A stretch of 64,000 nucleotides of DNA from Peribacillus simplex (GTDB taxonomy: Bacteria > Bacillota > Bacilli > Bacillales > DSM-1321): the NCBI RefSeq assembly GCF_001578185.1, contig NZ_CP011008.1:4368001-4432000 (forward strand), given 5' to 3'. The stretch's first letter is position 1; each line of letters opens with the position of its first letter. This document shows positions 34,913-43,637 of this stretch, piece after piece. The notes under the pieces were generated by a model, which saw only the letters and a program-made list of their open reading frames with translations, did not search any database and was not told where the DNA came from. A program made the position numbers and the translations under genes.

Positions 34913-35107
34913 TTAGGCTAATTTTATTACGAAGTAGATGATGCCTACAGTTAATACTAGGGCAAGACCAATATATATATAACTAAGGTTCAACAAATTC
35001 CCTCTCGTTGCTGCAGAATAATCACTATCACTCTTCCCCGTTAACGAAAGGGTACCAACCAGAGCAACTAAACTAATGGCTACTACTAATATTACACTTA
35101 TCGTCAT
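34913..35107 (-). CDS. Small two-helix membrane protein
   Basis: A 64-residue protein with two transmembrane helices (about 3-22 and 41-62) joined by a polar loop (GKSDSDYSAATRGNLLNLSY). GGGAGG lies nine bases before the ATG, which supports translation. Family not recognised; the layout is like small integral proteins common in Bacillus. Confidence 0.65.
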   Translation of the reverse strand: MTISVILVVAISLVALVGTLSLTGKSDSDYSAATRGNLLNLSYIYIGLALVLTVGIIYFVIKLA

Positions 35108-35484
35108 GATTCAACGCCTCCCAATATTATTATCTATTTCCTTGAACCATTTCAAATTATTCCGATTCTTATCGTATATCGTAGTGTAACTGCATAAAAA
35201 ACCGTTCCTAATTTAAACATATCAAAAATAAATGGTCAGGTAGATCGCTCTTCTTGTTTACTGAGTAAATATATTAGAAAAAGCCTACTTCTCTATAATA
35301 AAAGAACAACCAATTTTAGGACCATCCAATCAAGGGAAATTTCCACCATCCACTTGCTGAATTCTTCCGTTCATATACATAGAAAGGTGCAAAGACTATT
35401 GTTTTAGAGATGAGGATGCTTTCTAAACATGATTCTATTCCAAGACTTTAGGCAAAAGGGTTCGATCTAAAAGGTAAAACAAAG

Positions 35485-35609
35485 TGGATTGGAACGAAAG
35501 GCGCGAGACTCCTGCGGGAAAGCGTGGCCAGGGGAGACCCCGCAGGCGCGAAGCGTCGAGGAGGCTCCCGGACCGCCCGCGGAAAGCGAGTGCCTGGAGC
35601 GGAAATCAA
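35485..35609. repeat. GC-rich interspersed repeat, copy 4
   Basis: An inverted-orientation copy (GGATTGGAACGAAAGGCGCG to GGAAATCAAC) embedded in IS1182 left-end debris, as in copies 1 and 2. The terminal TTGATT is mutated to TGGATT. Confidence 0.8.
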
Positions 35610-35634
35610 CATCTAAGTTGTACAAGCCATAAAA

Positions 35635-35677
35635 AGACTGTAGACAAACTCATTGAAATCGAGTTTGTCTACAGTCC
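35635..35677 (-). terminator. Terminator of the MocR gene, formed by an IS end
   Basis: A perfect 16-bp stem GACTGTAGACAAACTC/GAGTTTGTCTACAGTC with a 9-base loop ends in TTTTT on the minus strand, starting about ten bases after the stop of the MocR-type regulator. Confidence 0.85.
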
Positions 35678-35687
35678 GAGAAGATCC

Positions 35688-37118
35688 TTATAAACTTTTT
35701 ACAGCCTCTGCAAACCTTTTGATGCCTTCGTGAATGGACTCCTCATTTTCCCTTGCAAAAGTAAAGCGTACATATTCCTTATTAGTACCTAATGTTGAAC
35801 CAGGAACGTATATGACTCCTCTTTTGATAGATTCCTCTAATAACTTTATTTCGTTCAATGGCACCTTCAGCTTACACCACAAATGAATACCACCATTTGG
35901 CGAATAATACTCAACTTTGTTATTCAGAAATTGTTGAAGACTTGATACAATTGCATCCCTTCTTTTTTCTAGCTCCCCTCTTAAGTAGGTAATATGGGTA
36001 GGGAAATGCTCTGATTCAAGAAAATCGTTTGCTATCCATTGAGTGAATGAGCCATGACCGAAGTCAACCTGTTGCTTAGCATCAGACAGTCGCTCTATAA
36101 CTGGTTTCGGTCCTATTATCCAGCCAATTCTTAAGCCAGAAGCAACAATTTTTGACAAAGAGCTTATATATAACACATTTCCGTTGTTGTCCATCGATTT
36201 AAGAGTAGAGATTTTTTCCCCAGAAAAGGAAGTTAAACTATAAGGATCGTCTTCTACAATCGGTATTCCATATTCGGATGAAAGCTCTAGAATCCTTTTA
36301 CGACGGTTGATATGAAGTACAGTTCCTGTTGGGTTTTGAAAAACAGGGTTCAAAAATATCATCCTGATTCGATGTTTTTTATGTAGTGCTAGTAACTCCT
36401 CTGGGTTGATGCCATCCTTATCGACCGGTAAAAGAAAAGTTCTTAGTCCTGCTGATTGAAAAATGGGAAGGTTGTAACTGTATGATGGATCTTCCAATAC
36501 AACGGCATCGCCCGGCTTTAACAAGCATTGGACAACGAGATGTATGGCTTGTTGTGCACCAGAGGTAATTAGTATGGAAGATGGATGGGTATCAATTTTT
36601 CTATATTGTTTAACATGATTAGTAATTGTGCCCCTTAAAACTGCATTGCCCTGGGGGTGATCATAACCTAAACTACCAATAAAGGACCTATTCGAAGTGA
36701 TTTCACGTAAGGATTGGACCGGAAATAAGTCTTCTGATAACTCCCCGCTAGCTAAGTTTATAAGTTTATTCCCTTCCGTTTCTTTACGTATTCTTTGGGT
36801 TACCGGCAAATTGGGTAAAAATGAACCAGCTTCGATATATCTATTCCAACTAGGCATACGTTTTCTGTTGATTCCCCATATATCCTTGCTGATCATCGTT
36901 CCGCTTCCTTTTTTTCGTTCAACTAACCCATTTGCTTCCAATTCATCATAAGCTGCTACAACTGTACTTCTGTTAACCCCCAGTTCATGTGCCAGGAAGC
37001 GCTCAGAAGGTAACGGCTTATCTAGTAAAAATGTTCCATCAGCAATACCACTCTCAATATAACCAGCTATTTGTTTATATAAAGGCTCCTTGGATTTTCT
37101 ATCCGTTCTCCATTCCAT
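35688..37118 (-). CDS. MocR-family regulator (GntR HTH fused to PLP aminotransferase fold)
   Basis: A 476-residue protein: GntR-type winged helix at about residues 10-75 (PLYKQIAGYIESGIADGTF, then LGVNRSTVVAAYDELEANGL) and a fold-type I aminotransferase domain from about 110 to 476, with the PLP lysine in ISSLSKIVASGLRIGW and the Asp in IPIVEDDPYSL. MocR proteins such as PdxR and GabR bind PLP and control vitamin B6 or GABA genes. No such target is adjacent, so the regulon is unknown. The bacteriocin operon follows upstream on the same strand, 246 bases away. Confidence 0.88.
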   Translation of the reverse strand: MEWRTDRKSKEPLYKQIAGYIESGIADGTFLLDKPLPSERFLAHELGVNRSTVVAAYDELEANGLVERKKGSGTMISKDIWGINRKRMPSWNRYIEAGSFLPNLPVTQRIRKETEGNKLINLASGELSEDLFPVQSLREITSNRSFIGSLGYDHPQGNAVLRGTITNHVKQYRKIDTHPSSILITSGAQQAIHLVVQCLLKPGDAVVLEDPSYSYNLPIFQSAGLRTFLLPVDKDGINPEELLALHKKHRIRMIFLNPVFQNPTGTVLHINRRKRILELSSEYGIPIVEDDPYSLTSFSGEKISTLKSMDNNGNVLYISSLSKIVASGLRIGWIIGPKPVIERLSDAKQQVDFGHGSFTQWIANDFLESEHFPTHITYLRGELEKRRDAIVSSLQQFLNNKVEYYSPNGGIHLWCKLKVPLNEIKLLEESIKRGVIYVPGSTLGTNKEYVRFTFARENEESIHEGIKRFAEAVKSL

Positions 37119-37307
37119 AAGCTACATCCTTTAAATTGGTTTTGTTAAAAGCGTTCCAAATTATTAACTTTATTATCTATTTATTCATTCCCTTAAATGG
37201 TAAAACCTTTTATATCAGTATAATCCTCGGCCGGGATTATTGCACACTTAGGATGGAAGCTATAACGTTTTTAAAGTTCCAGTTTTTTGTTAATAATTAG
37301 TTTTTCC

Positions 37308-37352
37308 TCAATAAATAGAAACGGCCTCCATTCTTTAAAAGGAATGAAGGCT
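37308..37352 (-). terminator. Probable terminator of the bacteriocin enzyme operon
   Basis: The stem AGCCTTCATTC/GAATGGAGGC with an 8-base loop lies just past the SagB-type stop on the minus strand. The following GTTTCTATTTATT is only partly T-rich. Confidence 0.45.
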
Positions 37353-37364
37353 ATCGTTACATTT

Positions 37365-38936
37365 TTAACTATGCAAACTTCCCTTCAGCCAGGGACGATT
37401 CCGATAATGGCCGATCGGGATTTGGATCAGGCTCGTTTTTCCTTGAGGACCACCACCGAAATTGTAAAGATCATCACACATTTTCACATCAAAGCCGAGC
37501 AGCGGGTGCCCGTTCATTCCGAGGGCTGACGAAGCTAGCAGTAATTTCTGAACGAGCATCCCCGCCTCCATTTGCTGGATGCGGTATCCTCTATATCCAA
37601 GTTGCGTTTTGGAATGGTCCCGCTCGCCAACTACATGTATGCAGATTGGCACTTGCTGAAAATTCATGATATCGAGGGACATTCCGTATTGCAATCGGAG
37701 CCGCTGATCTCCCGATTGTATCTGTTGCAATGTATGTGTCGTGCTGTCGTAATGGTATGCACCATCTTGTATGTCTTCCACATTATACAAACAAGCATAT
37801 AATGAAACGCGATGTTCATCGTTCCCGTTTTTTCCATCCAAGTCATTTCGATAGGAGAACGAGGCGGTTGCCTCCTGCAGGAGAGAAGCCAGCTGCCATT
37901 GACTGACTTTCCCGAGTGCGAAGTCCATTTCAGGTGAAAACCGCTTCCGGCAAACTGATGCCAAGTCATAGGACAGCCGCTTCACGATAGGAAGGGCTAC
38001 AATATGTCCTTCGGATTTAGTCCCATTCTTCGGACTGATCCGCCGGAATGATTGGGTGGATTCGATCAGGGATGCTGCATTCAGTTTAGTCAGCATCGGA
38101 AATTCCCTGATTCTTTGCGACCGAACATAGTGTTCAGGCTGAATGCCCGTCAATTCCGGCAATAATTCTGTCGAAGTGACAGGTCCGTTACCATTACTTT
38201 CATCAGCACACCAAAATTTGGTGTCTGCCGATAAGGGGATCACCGCATATGTGCTCTCTTCCTCATCCGAAAGCCCAAGAAGGTGATTGATAGCCCGATC
38301 AAGGAATTGGAAGCACACCCCAGCGGCGATTCCAAACCGTTTCGCCACTTCGAGCAACTGTCCAAGAAGCACGCCCGCATCCAGCCCTTGCAGACGGTAT
38401 GAAAAATTATTATATTTGTAGAAGTTTTTCCAAAACATCGTCGATACAAAAACCGTTCCAAAACTTGCAGACATATCAAATTTTTCACCAAGAGCCTTTG
38501 TTAAATATGAATCAAAATCCCCTTCCCGCAACAATACCAACCGGTGGTGTGCCACATCATAATGGTATATGCCAGCAGGTAATCCCTCCATCTTCAAGTA
38601 CACGTACAATTCGCTTGGATACAAAGCTCCCCCTGATGGCGGAAAACGCCGGAATGACTGCATGAGGTCCTCAGATTCCGAGGAGCTCGATACCTGACTA
38701 ACTTGGGTCAGGCCATATGCATACCAGAGGAAATGACCGATTCCTTTAAGGTCCTGTTTTGAAGGCCCGCTGCAACCCTCCAGCGTCAGCGGCACCTCCA
38801 GTGATAGCGGAAAAACAGGCAAGTCACGGTAAAGCTTATACGTCAGCGGTGCATCATCCCAATCCACTTCCCAATCCGGCGGACTTGCCTTTTCGATATC
38901 AAAATGCAAATTGTGCAAAAATGCTTCTAGACTCAT
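37365..38936 (-). CDS. SagB-type azoline dehydrogenase of the bacteriocin operon
   Basis: A 523-residue protein made of two nitroreductase-fold halves (about residues 60-260 and 310-515), a known arrangement of long SagB-type enzymes. First half: FRRFPPSGGALYPSELYVYL and LQGLDAGVLLGQLLEVAKRFG; second half: YRGYRIQQMEAGMLVQKLLLA. With FMN such enzymes oxidise thiazolines to thiazoles in TOMM peptides. The ribosome site GGAGGTTGGAGG is strong. It is the last gene of the operon, 23 bases after the YcaO gene. Cys/Ser/Thr-poor precursor chemistry implies thiazoles only. Confidence 0.87.
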   Translation of the reverse strand: MSLEAFLHNLHFDIEKASPPDWEVDWDDAPLTYKLYRDLPVFPLSLEVPLTLEGCSGPSKQDLKGIGHFLWYAYGLTQVSQVSSSSESEDLMQSFRRFPPSGGALYPSELYVYLKMEGLPAGIYHYDVAHHRLVLLREGDFDSYLTKALGEKFDMSASFGTVFVSTMFWKNFYKYNNFSYRLQGLDAGVLLGQLLEVAKRFGIAAGVCFQFLDRAINHLLGLSDEEESTYAVIPLSADTKFWCADESNGNGPVTSTELLPELTGIQPEHYVRSQRIREFPMLTKLNAASLIESTQSFRRISPKNGTKSEGHIVALPIVKRLSYDLASVCRKRFSPEMDFALGKVSQWQLASLLQEATASFSYRNDLDGKNGNDEHRVSLYACLYNVEDIQDGAYHYDSTTHTLQQIQSGDQRLRLQYGMSLDIMNFQQVPICIHVVGERDHSKTQLGYRGYRIQQMEAGMLVQKLLLASSALGMNGHPLLGFDVKMCDDLYNFGGGPQGKTSLIQIPIGHYRNRPWLKGSLHS

Positions 38937-38959
38937 CCTCCAACCTCCTAAATCACCGC

Positions 38960-40903
38960 TTATGGAAAAGGATGCGGATGCGGATTGAGCTGTTCGAATT
39001 CAAGCCGCCGTTCAGCATATCCAAGTTCCATCGGAACCCTCAGTATTCTCTCAAGCCCCGTTATGCGGGTAAGATGATGGCCGAATGTCATCGGCAGCAT
39101 CCCCGGTATCAGCACTTTCACGCAATGTAATCCATTTCGTGCAATTTCCGGTGTCGTCTGATCCACCACAATCACCTCGAGTTGCAATCGGCGAAACTCC
39201 TGAAGAATGTCCTGCAGATCATCGGTCAAGTCCGCATGCTTTGGCATTTGCTTGAATTCTTCATCAAACGTCCGCATTGGACGGTCATCATCCAGCAGAA
39301 ACTGCAGTCGCTCTTCCGCTTCCGGCAAACCGTACAGCATGCCATGATCATCCATTTTCCGTACCAGTGAAGAATCATGCAGCATTTTCTCAACCTCATC
39401 CAGATTCTCTTCCAAATTAACGTCAAGTGTCAGCATCATGCCAGCCAACTCGAAGACCGCGCTTTTCACGGCCCGGATCGGGTCCAGATGGGCCCCTGCC
39501 GCACATATGATATTCAATCCTTTTTGTTTCCTGTTTTTAGCCAACGCCCATACGCTCGGGATACCATGTTCCATGGTCGAATTAAACAAATGGATATCAT
39601 ACCCTGCTGCCGCCCTCGCCCTGTCAATCATCAATTCCAGTTCTTTATCATTTGCAGAATAAGGGTCAAGACGTGTTAGAGGCAGCTGCGCATACCAGGT
39701 CAGAAGAAACGAATCACGTTCGACCACTTCCATGATGCCGTAGAAAATGGCCTCCTCCAAACTCCCCCCTAAAGCACAGCCATTGGAAGTTTCATAGACA
39801 AACCCATGACCGCAGCCCAAGCTGTAATAGGAAAGCAATTCCGGGACCAAGATCGGCCGCTCTTGCAAAAATGAGTGGCCCCATACCCAATCTATCGAGC
39901 GGTCAGGATTAAACGGTTGAAACGGGAAATCCCGCTGTGCATAATTTTCCTTAGAGTGTACCCCTATCCTGATCGGATCGAGCGCAAATTCCTTAAGGTT
40001 GTTGTAACTGTCATGTATGACTGTCCGTTTGCCGCGGGGCTCCATACCGCAATACCTTTCCAATCCCTCCAATATGGCCGTCATCTCACTGGCCGCATAT
40101 GAGAGAGTACGGCCTGCCGCCCCCTCATCTCCTATGAATAAAGGCAAATTAACACTTACATCGGCAAATGGCGGCACAAGGTCGATCATTTTATTATTCA
40201 AGAAACCTGTGCGATGGTCCAAGTAATCCTTGGCCAGAACTTCATTCAGTTCTTCCATTGAACGGGTACGGTAACTGTCGGGACTGATTTTCGGGCTTGG
40301 CTGTAACGTAATCCTGGCACGCTCCTTCGAGTCATCAGGTAATGTTGAGCAAACCAGACACAATGGGTCTGGTAAAAATGAGTGCCACGAGCCATTCAGC
40401 GTTTTCAAGTTGATGATTGATACACGCCCTTCCGAACAGGCGCGTTCTCCTTTCATCGCCTTCCTTACCTCTGCCCCAATCAGGTGTGCCATCTGCAAAA
40501 GGCCTGTGCGTGATGCAGCCGCATCACGATCCATCCCCCCATTTTCCTCCAGCTGTTTGCGGATTTCCCACATTTCTTTTCGATCACGCCCAGCCATGAG
40601 ATGCCTTTGGTCCGCACATTGTGAGCAGCCAGGAACATCCGGGTGCACCAACGGACCTATCACTCCCTCTCCAAATGAAATGAACCCCCGCAGCCATGGA
40701 ATGCCCGCTTGCCTTATCACCTCTTCCGCCTTTAAATGGACAGCTGGATTCCAGGCATCTTGCAGCAGAAGGACCATAGCCGTCGTTTGCGGTATTCCTG
40801 CCTCGAAATCGGTTTGGCGATTCACCTGATATTGGCCGGACAGGTCCCCATGAACATGGTCGGCCAGCACTCCTTCCCCGACAACCAATACGTCAGTTTT
40901 CAC
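38960..40903 (-). CDS. TOMM cyclodehydratase, YcaO domain with N-terminal partner-like domain
   Basis: A 647-residue protein. Residues about 1-200 resemble the ThiF/E1-like partner end, with zinc-type Cys pairs GCSQCADQ and LCLVCSTL. The YcaO domain (about 220-647) contains the ATP-site stretch YAASEMTAILEGLERYCGM and SNGCALGGSLEEAIFYGIMEVVERD, and the protein ends in the Pro-rich HPHPFP tail typical of azoline-forming YcaO enzymes. It would use ATP to cyclise precursor cysteines to thiazolines. It starts at GTG, overlapping the maturation gene's stop by four bases. TIGR03604-type family call from memory. Confidence 0.88.
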   Translation of the reverse strand: MKTDVLVVGEGVLADHVHGDLSGQYQVNRQTDFEAGIPQTTAMVLLLQDAWNPAVHLKAEEVIRQAGIPWLRGFISFGEGVIGPLVHPDVPGCSQCADQRHLMAGRDRKEMWEIRKQLEENGGMDRDAAASRTGLLQMAHLIGAEVRKAMKGERACSEGRVSIINLKTLNGSWHSFLPDPLCLVCSTLPDDSKERARITLQPSPKISPDSYRTRSMEELNEVLAKDYLDHRTGFLNNKMIDLVPPFADVSVNLPLFIGDEGAAGRTLSYAASEMTAILEGLERYCGMEPRGKRTVIHDSYNNLKEFALDPIRIGVHSKENYAQRDFPFQPFNPDRSIDWVWGHSFLQERPILVPELLSYYSLGCGHGFVYETSNGCALGGSLEEAIFYGIMEVVERDSFLLTWYAQLPLTRLDPYSANDKELELMIDRARAAAGYDIHLFNSTMEHGIPSVWALAKNRKQKGLNIICAAGAHLDPIRAVKSAVFELAGMMLTLDVNLEENLDEVEKMLHDSSLVRKMDDHGMLYGLPEAEERLQFLLDDDRPMRTFDEEFKQMPKHADLTDDLQDILQEFRRLQLEVIVVDQTTPEIARNGLHCVKVLIPGMLPMTFGHHLTRITGLERILRVPMELGYAERRLEFEQLNPHPHPFP

Positions 40904-42846
40904 CCTGATTCCTCCTCTCGCAAAAGCACCCCAAACACTCCTGCCATTTCTTCCTTCAAGAAAGTTTCCAGTTCTAATTCGAAAACGAAGATTCGCTTCT
41001 TATTCTTCTTCAAGACTTGAATGGCGGACTTTAATATCTCGGAATCCCCCGTCACCCCGCACGAAGGAATCACAAGATTCAAGGGCTTTTCTTCCTTAAG
41101 AACAGGCGATGCCACTAAATCTGGAGCTGTGAGGCAAATGGTCTGGTTTTGGACTTTCATGACGGCCTTTTGCAACGCGTTCCGTAATGCGATCGTTACA
41201 TTCAAACCGACAGCTCCGGACCAGCCGTCGCTCGTTCCTGCCCAAACTACCGGGAAACCAGACACTTCCTCACCCAACGCGATGATCGGATCTCCTTGCA
41301 GCCGGGTCAACGCTTGTAAATAATACCGGCAGCGTTCATCATCCACCTCTGCCAACTGCACTGCCACAAGATTCTCCTGGTTGAGCTCCTTATTTCCAAA
41401 CTCTGTATCCAAACTGCTTTGCAACCCACGGCAAGCACATTCAGCAAATGTTTCCCCTGCTCCGACACCGATGGATTCCTTTATTTCGCCTGCTCCTTTA
41501 AGCGGAGATAGAGTCGGTACGAGCTGGCTGAGTGTTCGGGATACATATGCTTCAACCCCCGCCAGGCCGGTTTCCCTCCTCGCTTCCTCATGCGTCAGAT
41601 CTGAACGGATAATATCAGGCAGAAGTTCGGCCGGGCCGGACGACAACGGATCAACAACCTGAACGCGGCATTGAGCCAACGGCAGCTGTTTTAAATCTCC
41701 CTCCTCCCAACTATGAAAGATCCCGGATTCCGCCGATGTCAACCGGCTGAAATACATAAACACTTTCCCAGGCTCACCCCTGCCCGATTTCTGTTCGAGC
41801 ATCTGATCAAAATCTTCAATCCATTTAGCGGCCCCTTTTCCCGTCACCTCCGGATGTGGAATGAATGGATGCCATTTTCCCTCCAATGTTTCCATATCCA
41901 ACAGATAGAATTGATTGGCTTGTTCTGCTGTAGTAACACCTGTAGCCTCTTTAAACCACTCGAATACCATTATATTGGCTAACATCGCTCCGGCTGTGGA
42001 GGAAAAAGAAGCAGACGCCTGATTCTTTTCCAGCACAGTTTGATGTAAACGATGCCACGCTGACTCCCAACACCCCTTGGAATCAGGATGGACAAGCGGA
42101 CCAGCCATGCCTACTTGATTGATGATCAATGCAGGAAACAGGATCTTTTTCTCTTGCCTGCAAACCGAATGAAGTCCTCTTAACTCCTCTATATCACCCT
42201 CTTGTGACACATATAAAATCGTGTCAAAAGGCTGCACGATTTCCTGCCATTCAATCTCTTCTCCCTTTTCAAGCACGACCTCCCCTATGGAAACCTCGTC
42301 GTCCGTCTTACGCGCATGCGCCACGATTTCATTCAATCTTTTTCTATTGGTCGGTACCGTGTCCGTAATGAAGATTTGGAATGCGGGCAATCCGGATTCC
42401 AACAGCGAGGACACCAATGAAAGGAACAATGGGCCAGAGCCTATGGCCAACGCCTTTTTCTTTCGATAAGTTTCAAAACGGTAAGCCCCGGAATCGCCGC
42501 AGCTTTCCAGGAACTCGATTTGTGAAGCATACCTTTCAAGTACTTGATTCCTCAATTGATGGGGACTGTCCTGACTTACATCCCGTACAAACCCATTGCC
42601 GTACAAAACCTCGGCAATTTCCATCACCCTGTTCCGGTATGGGCCAGGCAATCCATCCGTCAACTCGCTCAATGTATGGTTTCCGTTGAACATCGGTAAT
42701 AGCTTTTCAATCCACTGGACGATCGAGCCGCCCTCCATACGGAACGAACTTATGTTATTCCTGAAATACACACCTCTATTCGGTTCCGGAAGAAAAAACG
42801 TATCTCTCTTCACTTTCAAACGCATAGAAGGGGTCAAATTCACCAT
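40900..42846 (-). CDS. Thiazole-containing bacteriocin maturation protein (ThiF-like, leader-binding)
   Basis: A 648-residue protein fitting the family described for heterocycloanthracin loci. Residues about 1-90 (MVNLTPSMRLKVKRDTFFLP to LYGNGFVRDVSQ) look like a winged-helix RiPP recognition element that would hold the leader peptide. A Rossmann/ThiF-like region follows (KKALAIGSGPLFLSLVSSLL). The zinc Cys pairs of true E1-like partners are absent here (GCWESAW). I start at ATG 42846, which has AGGAGG six bases upstream; the frame is open 15 codons further without a site. Operon partner of YcaO and SagB. Confidence 0.85.
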   Translation of the reverse strand: MVNLTPSMRLKVKRDTFFLPEPNRGVYFRNNISSFRMEGGSIVQWIEKLLPMFNGNHTLSELTDGLPGPYRNRVMEIAEVLYGNGFVRDVSQDSPHQLRNQVLERYASQIEFLESCGDSGAYRFETYRKKKALAIGSGPLFLSLVSSLLESGLPAFQIFITDTVPTNRKRLNEIVAHARKTDDEVSIGEVVLEKGEEIEWQEIVQPFDTILYVSQEGDIEELRGLHSVCRQEKKILFPALIINQVGMAGPLVHPDSKGCWESAWHRLHQTVLEKNQASASFSSTAGAMLANIMVFEWFKEATGVTTAEQANQFYLLDMETLEGKWHPFIPHPEVTGKGAAKWIEDFDQMLEQKSGRGEPGKVFMYFSRLTSAESGIFHSWEEGDLKQLPLAQCRVQVVDPLSSGPAELLPDIIRSDLTHEEARRETGLAGVEAYVSRTLSQLVPTLSPLKGAGEIKESIGVGAGETFAECACRGLQSSLDTEFGNKELNQENLVAVQLAEVDDERCRYYLQALTRLQGDPIIALGEEVSGFPVVWAGTSDGWSGAVGLNVTIALRNALQKAVMKVQNQTICLTAPDLVASPVLKEEKPLNLVIPSCGVTGDSEILKSAIQVLKKNKKRIFVFELELETFLKEEMAGVFGVLLREEESG

Positions 42847-42944
42847 TCCGCTCCTCCTAACCCGATGCATTTTAAGTACTGCTATTAGCACAGCACTTCA
42901 CTTTAATCCTATGTACAACAATTTGTCCCTTATGTCTAATGCTA

Positions 42945-42975
42945 TAAAGAAAAGTCCCTGCACATGCAGGGACTT
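42945..42975 (-). terminator. Terminator between precursor and maturation genes
   Basis: A perfect 11-bp stem AAGTCCCTGCA/TGCAGGGACTT with a 2-base loop is followed by TTCTTT on the minus strand. Lying right after the precursor stop, it should let precursor mRNA exceed enzyme mRNA, with some read-through. Confidence 0.75.
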
Positions 42976-42995
42976 CCTTTAGAAAACCTGGATAC

Positions 42996-43265
42996 TTAAC
43001 CGCCGCAACGTCCGCAACGACCGCCGCAACCGCCGCAGCGACCACAACCTCCGCAACGGAACCCACAACCTCCACAACCCCCGCAACGACCGAACCCACA
43101 GCCCCCAATAAAGCAACCAAGGCAACCAAAACAACCAAAACCGAAACCTAAACCAAACTGACGAGAATCTTCCATTGGTTGCTGATATTGATCCCAAAGA
43201 ACTGGCTGGCTTACCTGAAAATCGTCTACATTCAACATTTGAAGTTGATTTTGAAACTCATACAT
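42996..43265 (-). CDS. Heterocycloanthracin/sonorensin-type bacteriocin precursor
   Basis: An 89-residue peptide. The leader (about residues 1-38, MYEFQNQLQMLNVDDFQVSQ, then VLWDQYQQ) has the family form with a DDF/WDQ pattern. The core is Gly/Cys/Arg-rich with 13 cysteines, many in Cys-x-x repeats (CGGCGGCGFRCGG), and no Ser or Thr, so only thiazole rings can form. Several core Arg residues would give a cationic product. GGAGG lies eight bases before the ATG. It is the first gene of the operon; no transporter, protease or immunity gene is evident alongside. Confidence 0.92.
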   Translation of the reverse strand: MYEFQNQLQMLNVDDFQVSQPVLWDQYQQPMEDSRQFGLGFGFGCFGCLGCFIGGCGFGRCGGCGGCGFRCGGCGRCGGCGGRCGRCGG

Positions 43266-43291
43266 TTATATAACCTCCATATATTCATTGA

Positions 43292-43525
43292 GTGAATACT
43301 TATTACAGAAAAGGAAATAGGCTCAAGATAATCTGGGAACCCACACCACATCAAGTACTCCCTTCAACAAAATATGTAAGGGGAGTGGGTATTGCTACTG
43401 AAGAAAAAGCCTATTTTCACCAAATACCCATTCACGACGAATGCCTGATTACCATTAAAATACAAATAAAAAAAACAGAAAACCAGAAGGTTACATCCTT
43501 CCGGCTTTCATGCACACCTCTTTAA
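43292..43525 (+). CDS. Possible small protein divergent from the bacteriocin precursor
   Basis: A 77-codon frame with protein-like composition (RLKIIWEPTPHQVLPSTKYV and HDECLITIKIQIKKTENQK) begins at GTG 43292, only 26 bases from the precursor start. No ribosome site is visible, which weighs against it. If real it could be a bacteriocin accessory or immunity factor, but that is only position-based guessing. Confidence 0.3.
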   Translation: MNTYYRKGNRLKIIWEPTPHQVLPSTKYVRGVGIATEEKAYFHQIPIHDECLITIKIQIKKTENQKVTSFRLSCTPL

Positions 43526-43637
43526 ATTAAGGTTCTTACAAGTCACTTGCCTTTTCCTCTTCCTTATTTCAATGGAGGATCATTTATGTATAGCCATATC
43601 GATCGGTCGTCAGGATATGCTTAAATGGAAAGTCACC

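Larger units (their letters stand above)
35400..35680 (-). mobile_element. Rearranged IS1182-family debris with one intact left end
   Basis: On the minus strand from about 35680 the sequence matches the left end of the intact IS: terminal repeat ACTGTAGACAAACTC, inner hairpin, T-run, GTTGTACAA, the GC-rich repeat, then CTTTTAGAT. At 35408-35440, on the opposite strand, lies a match to the start of the transposase gene (ATGCTTTCTAAACATGATTC). The two pieces face each other, so the element has been inverted or two copies have collapsed. Confidence 0.75.

Noticed and set aside
42872-43197. Alternative minus-strand frames across the Cys-rich region
   Set aside because: They arise from the repeated CGG/TGC codons of the precursor; only the frame starting at 43265 has a ribosome site and a family-like leader.
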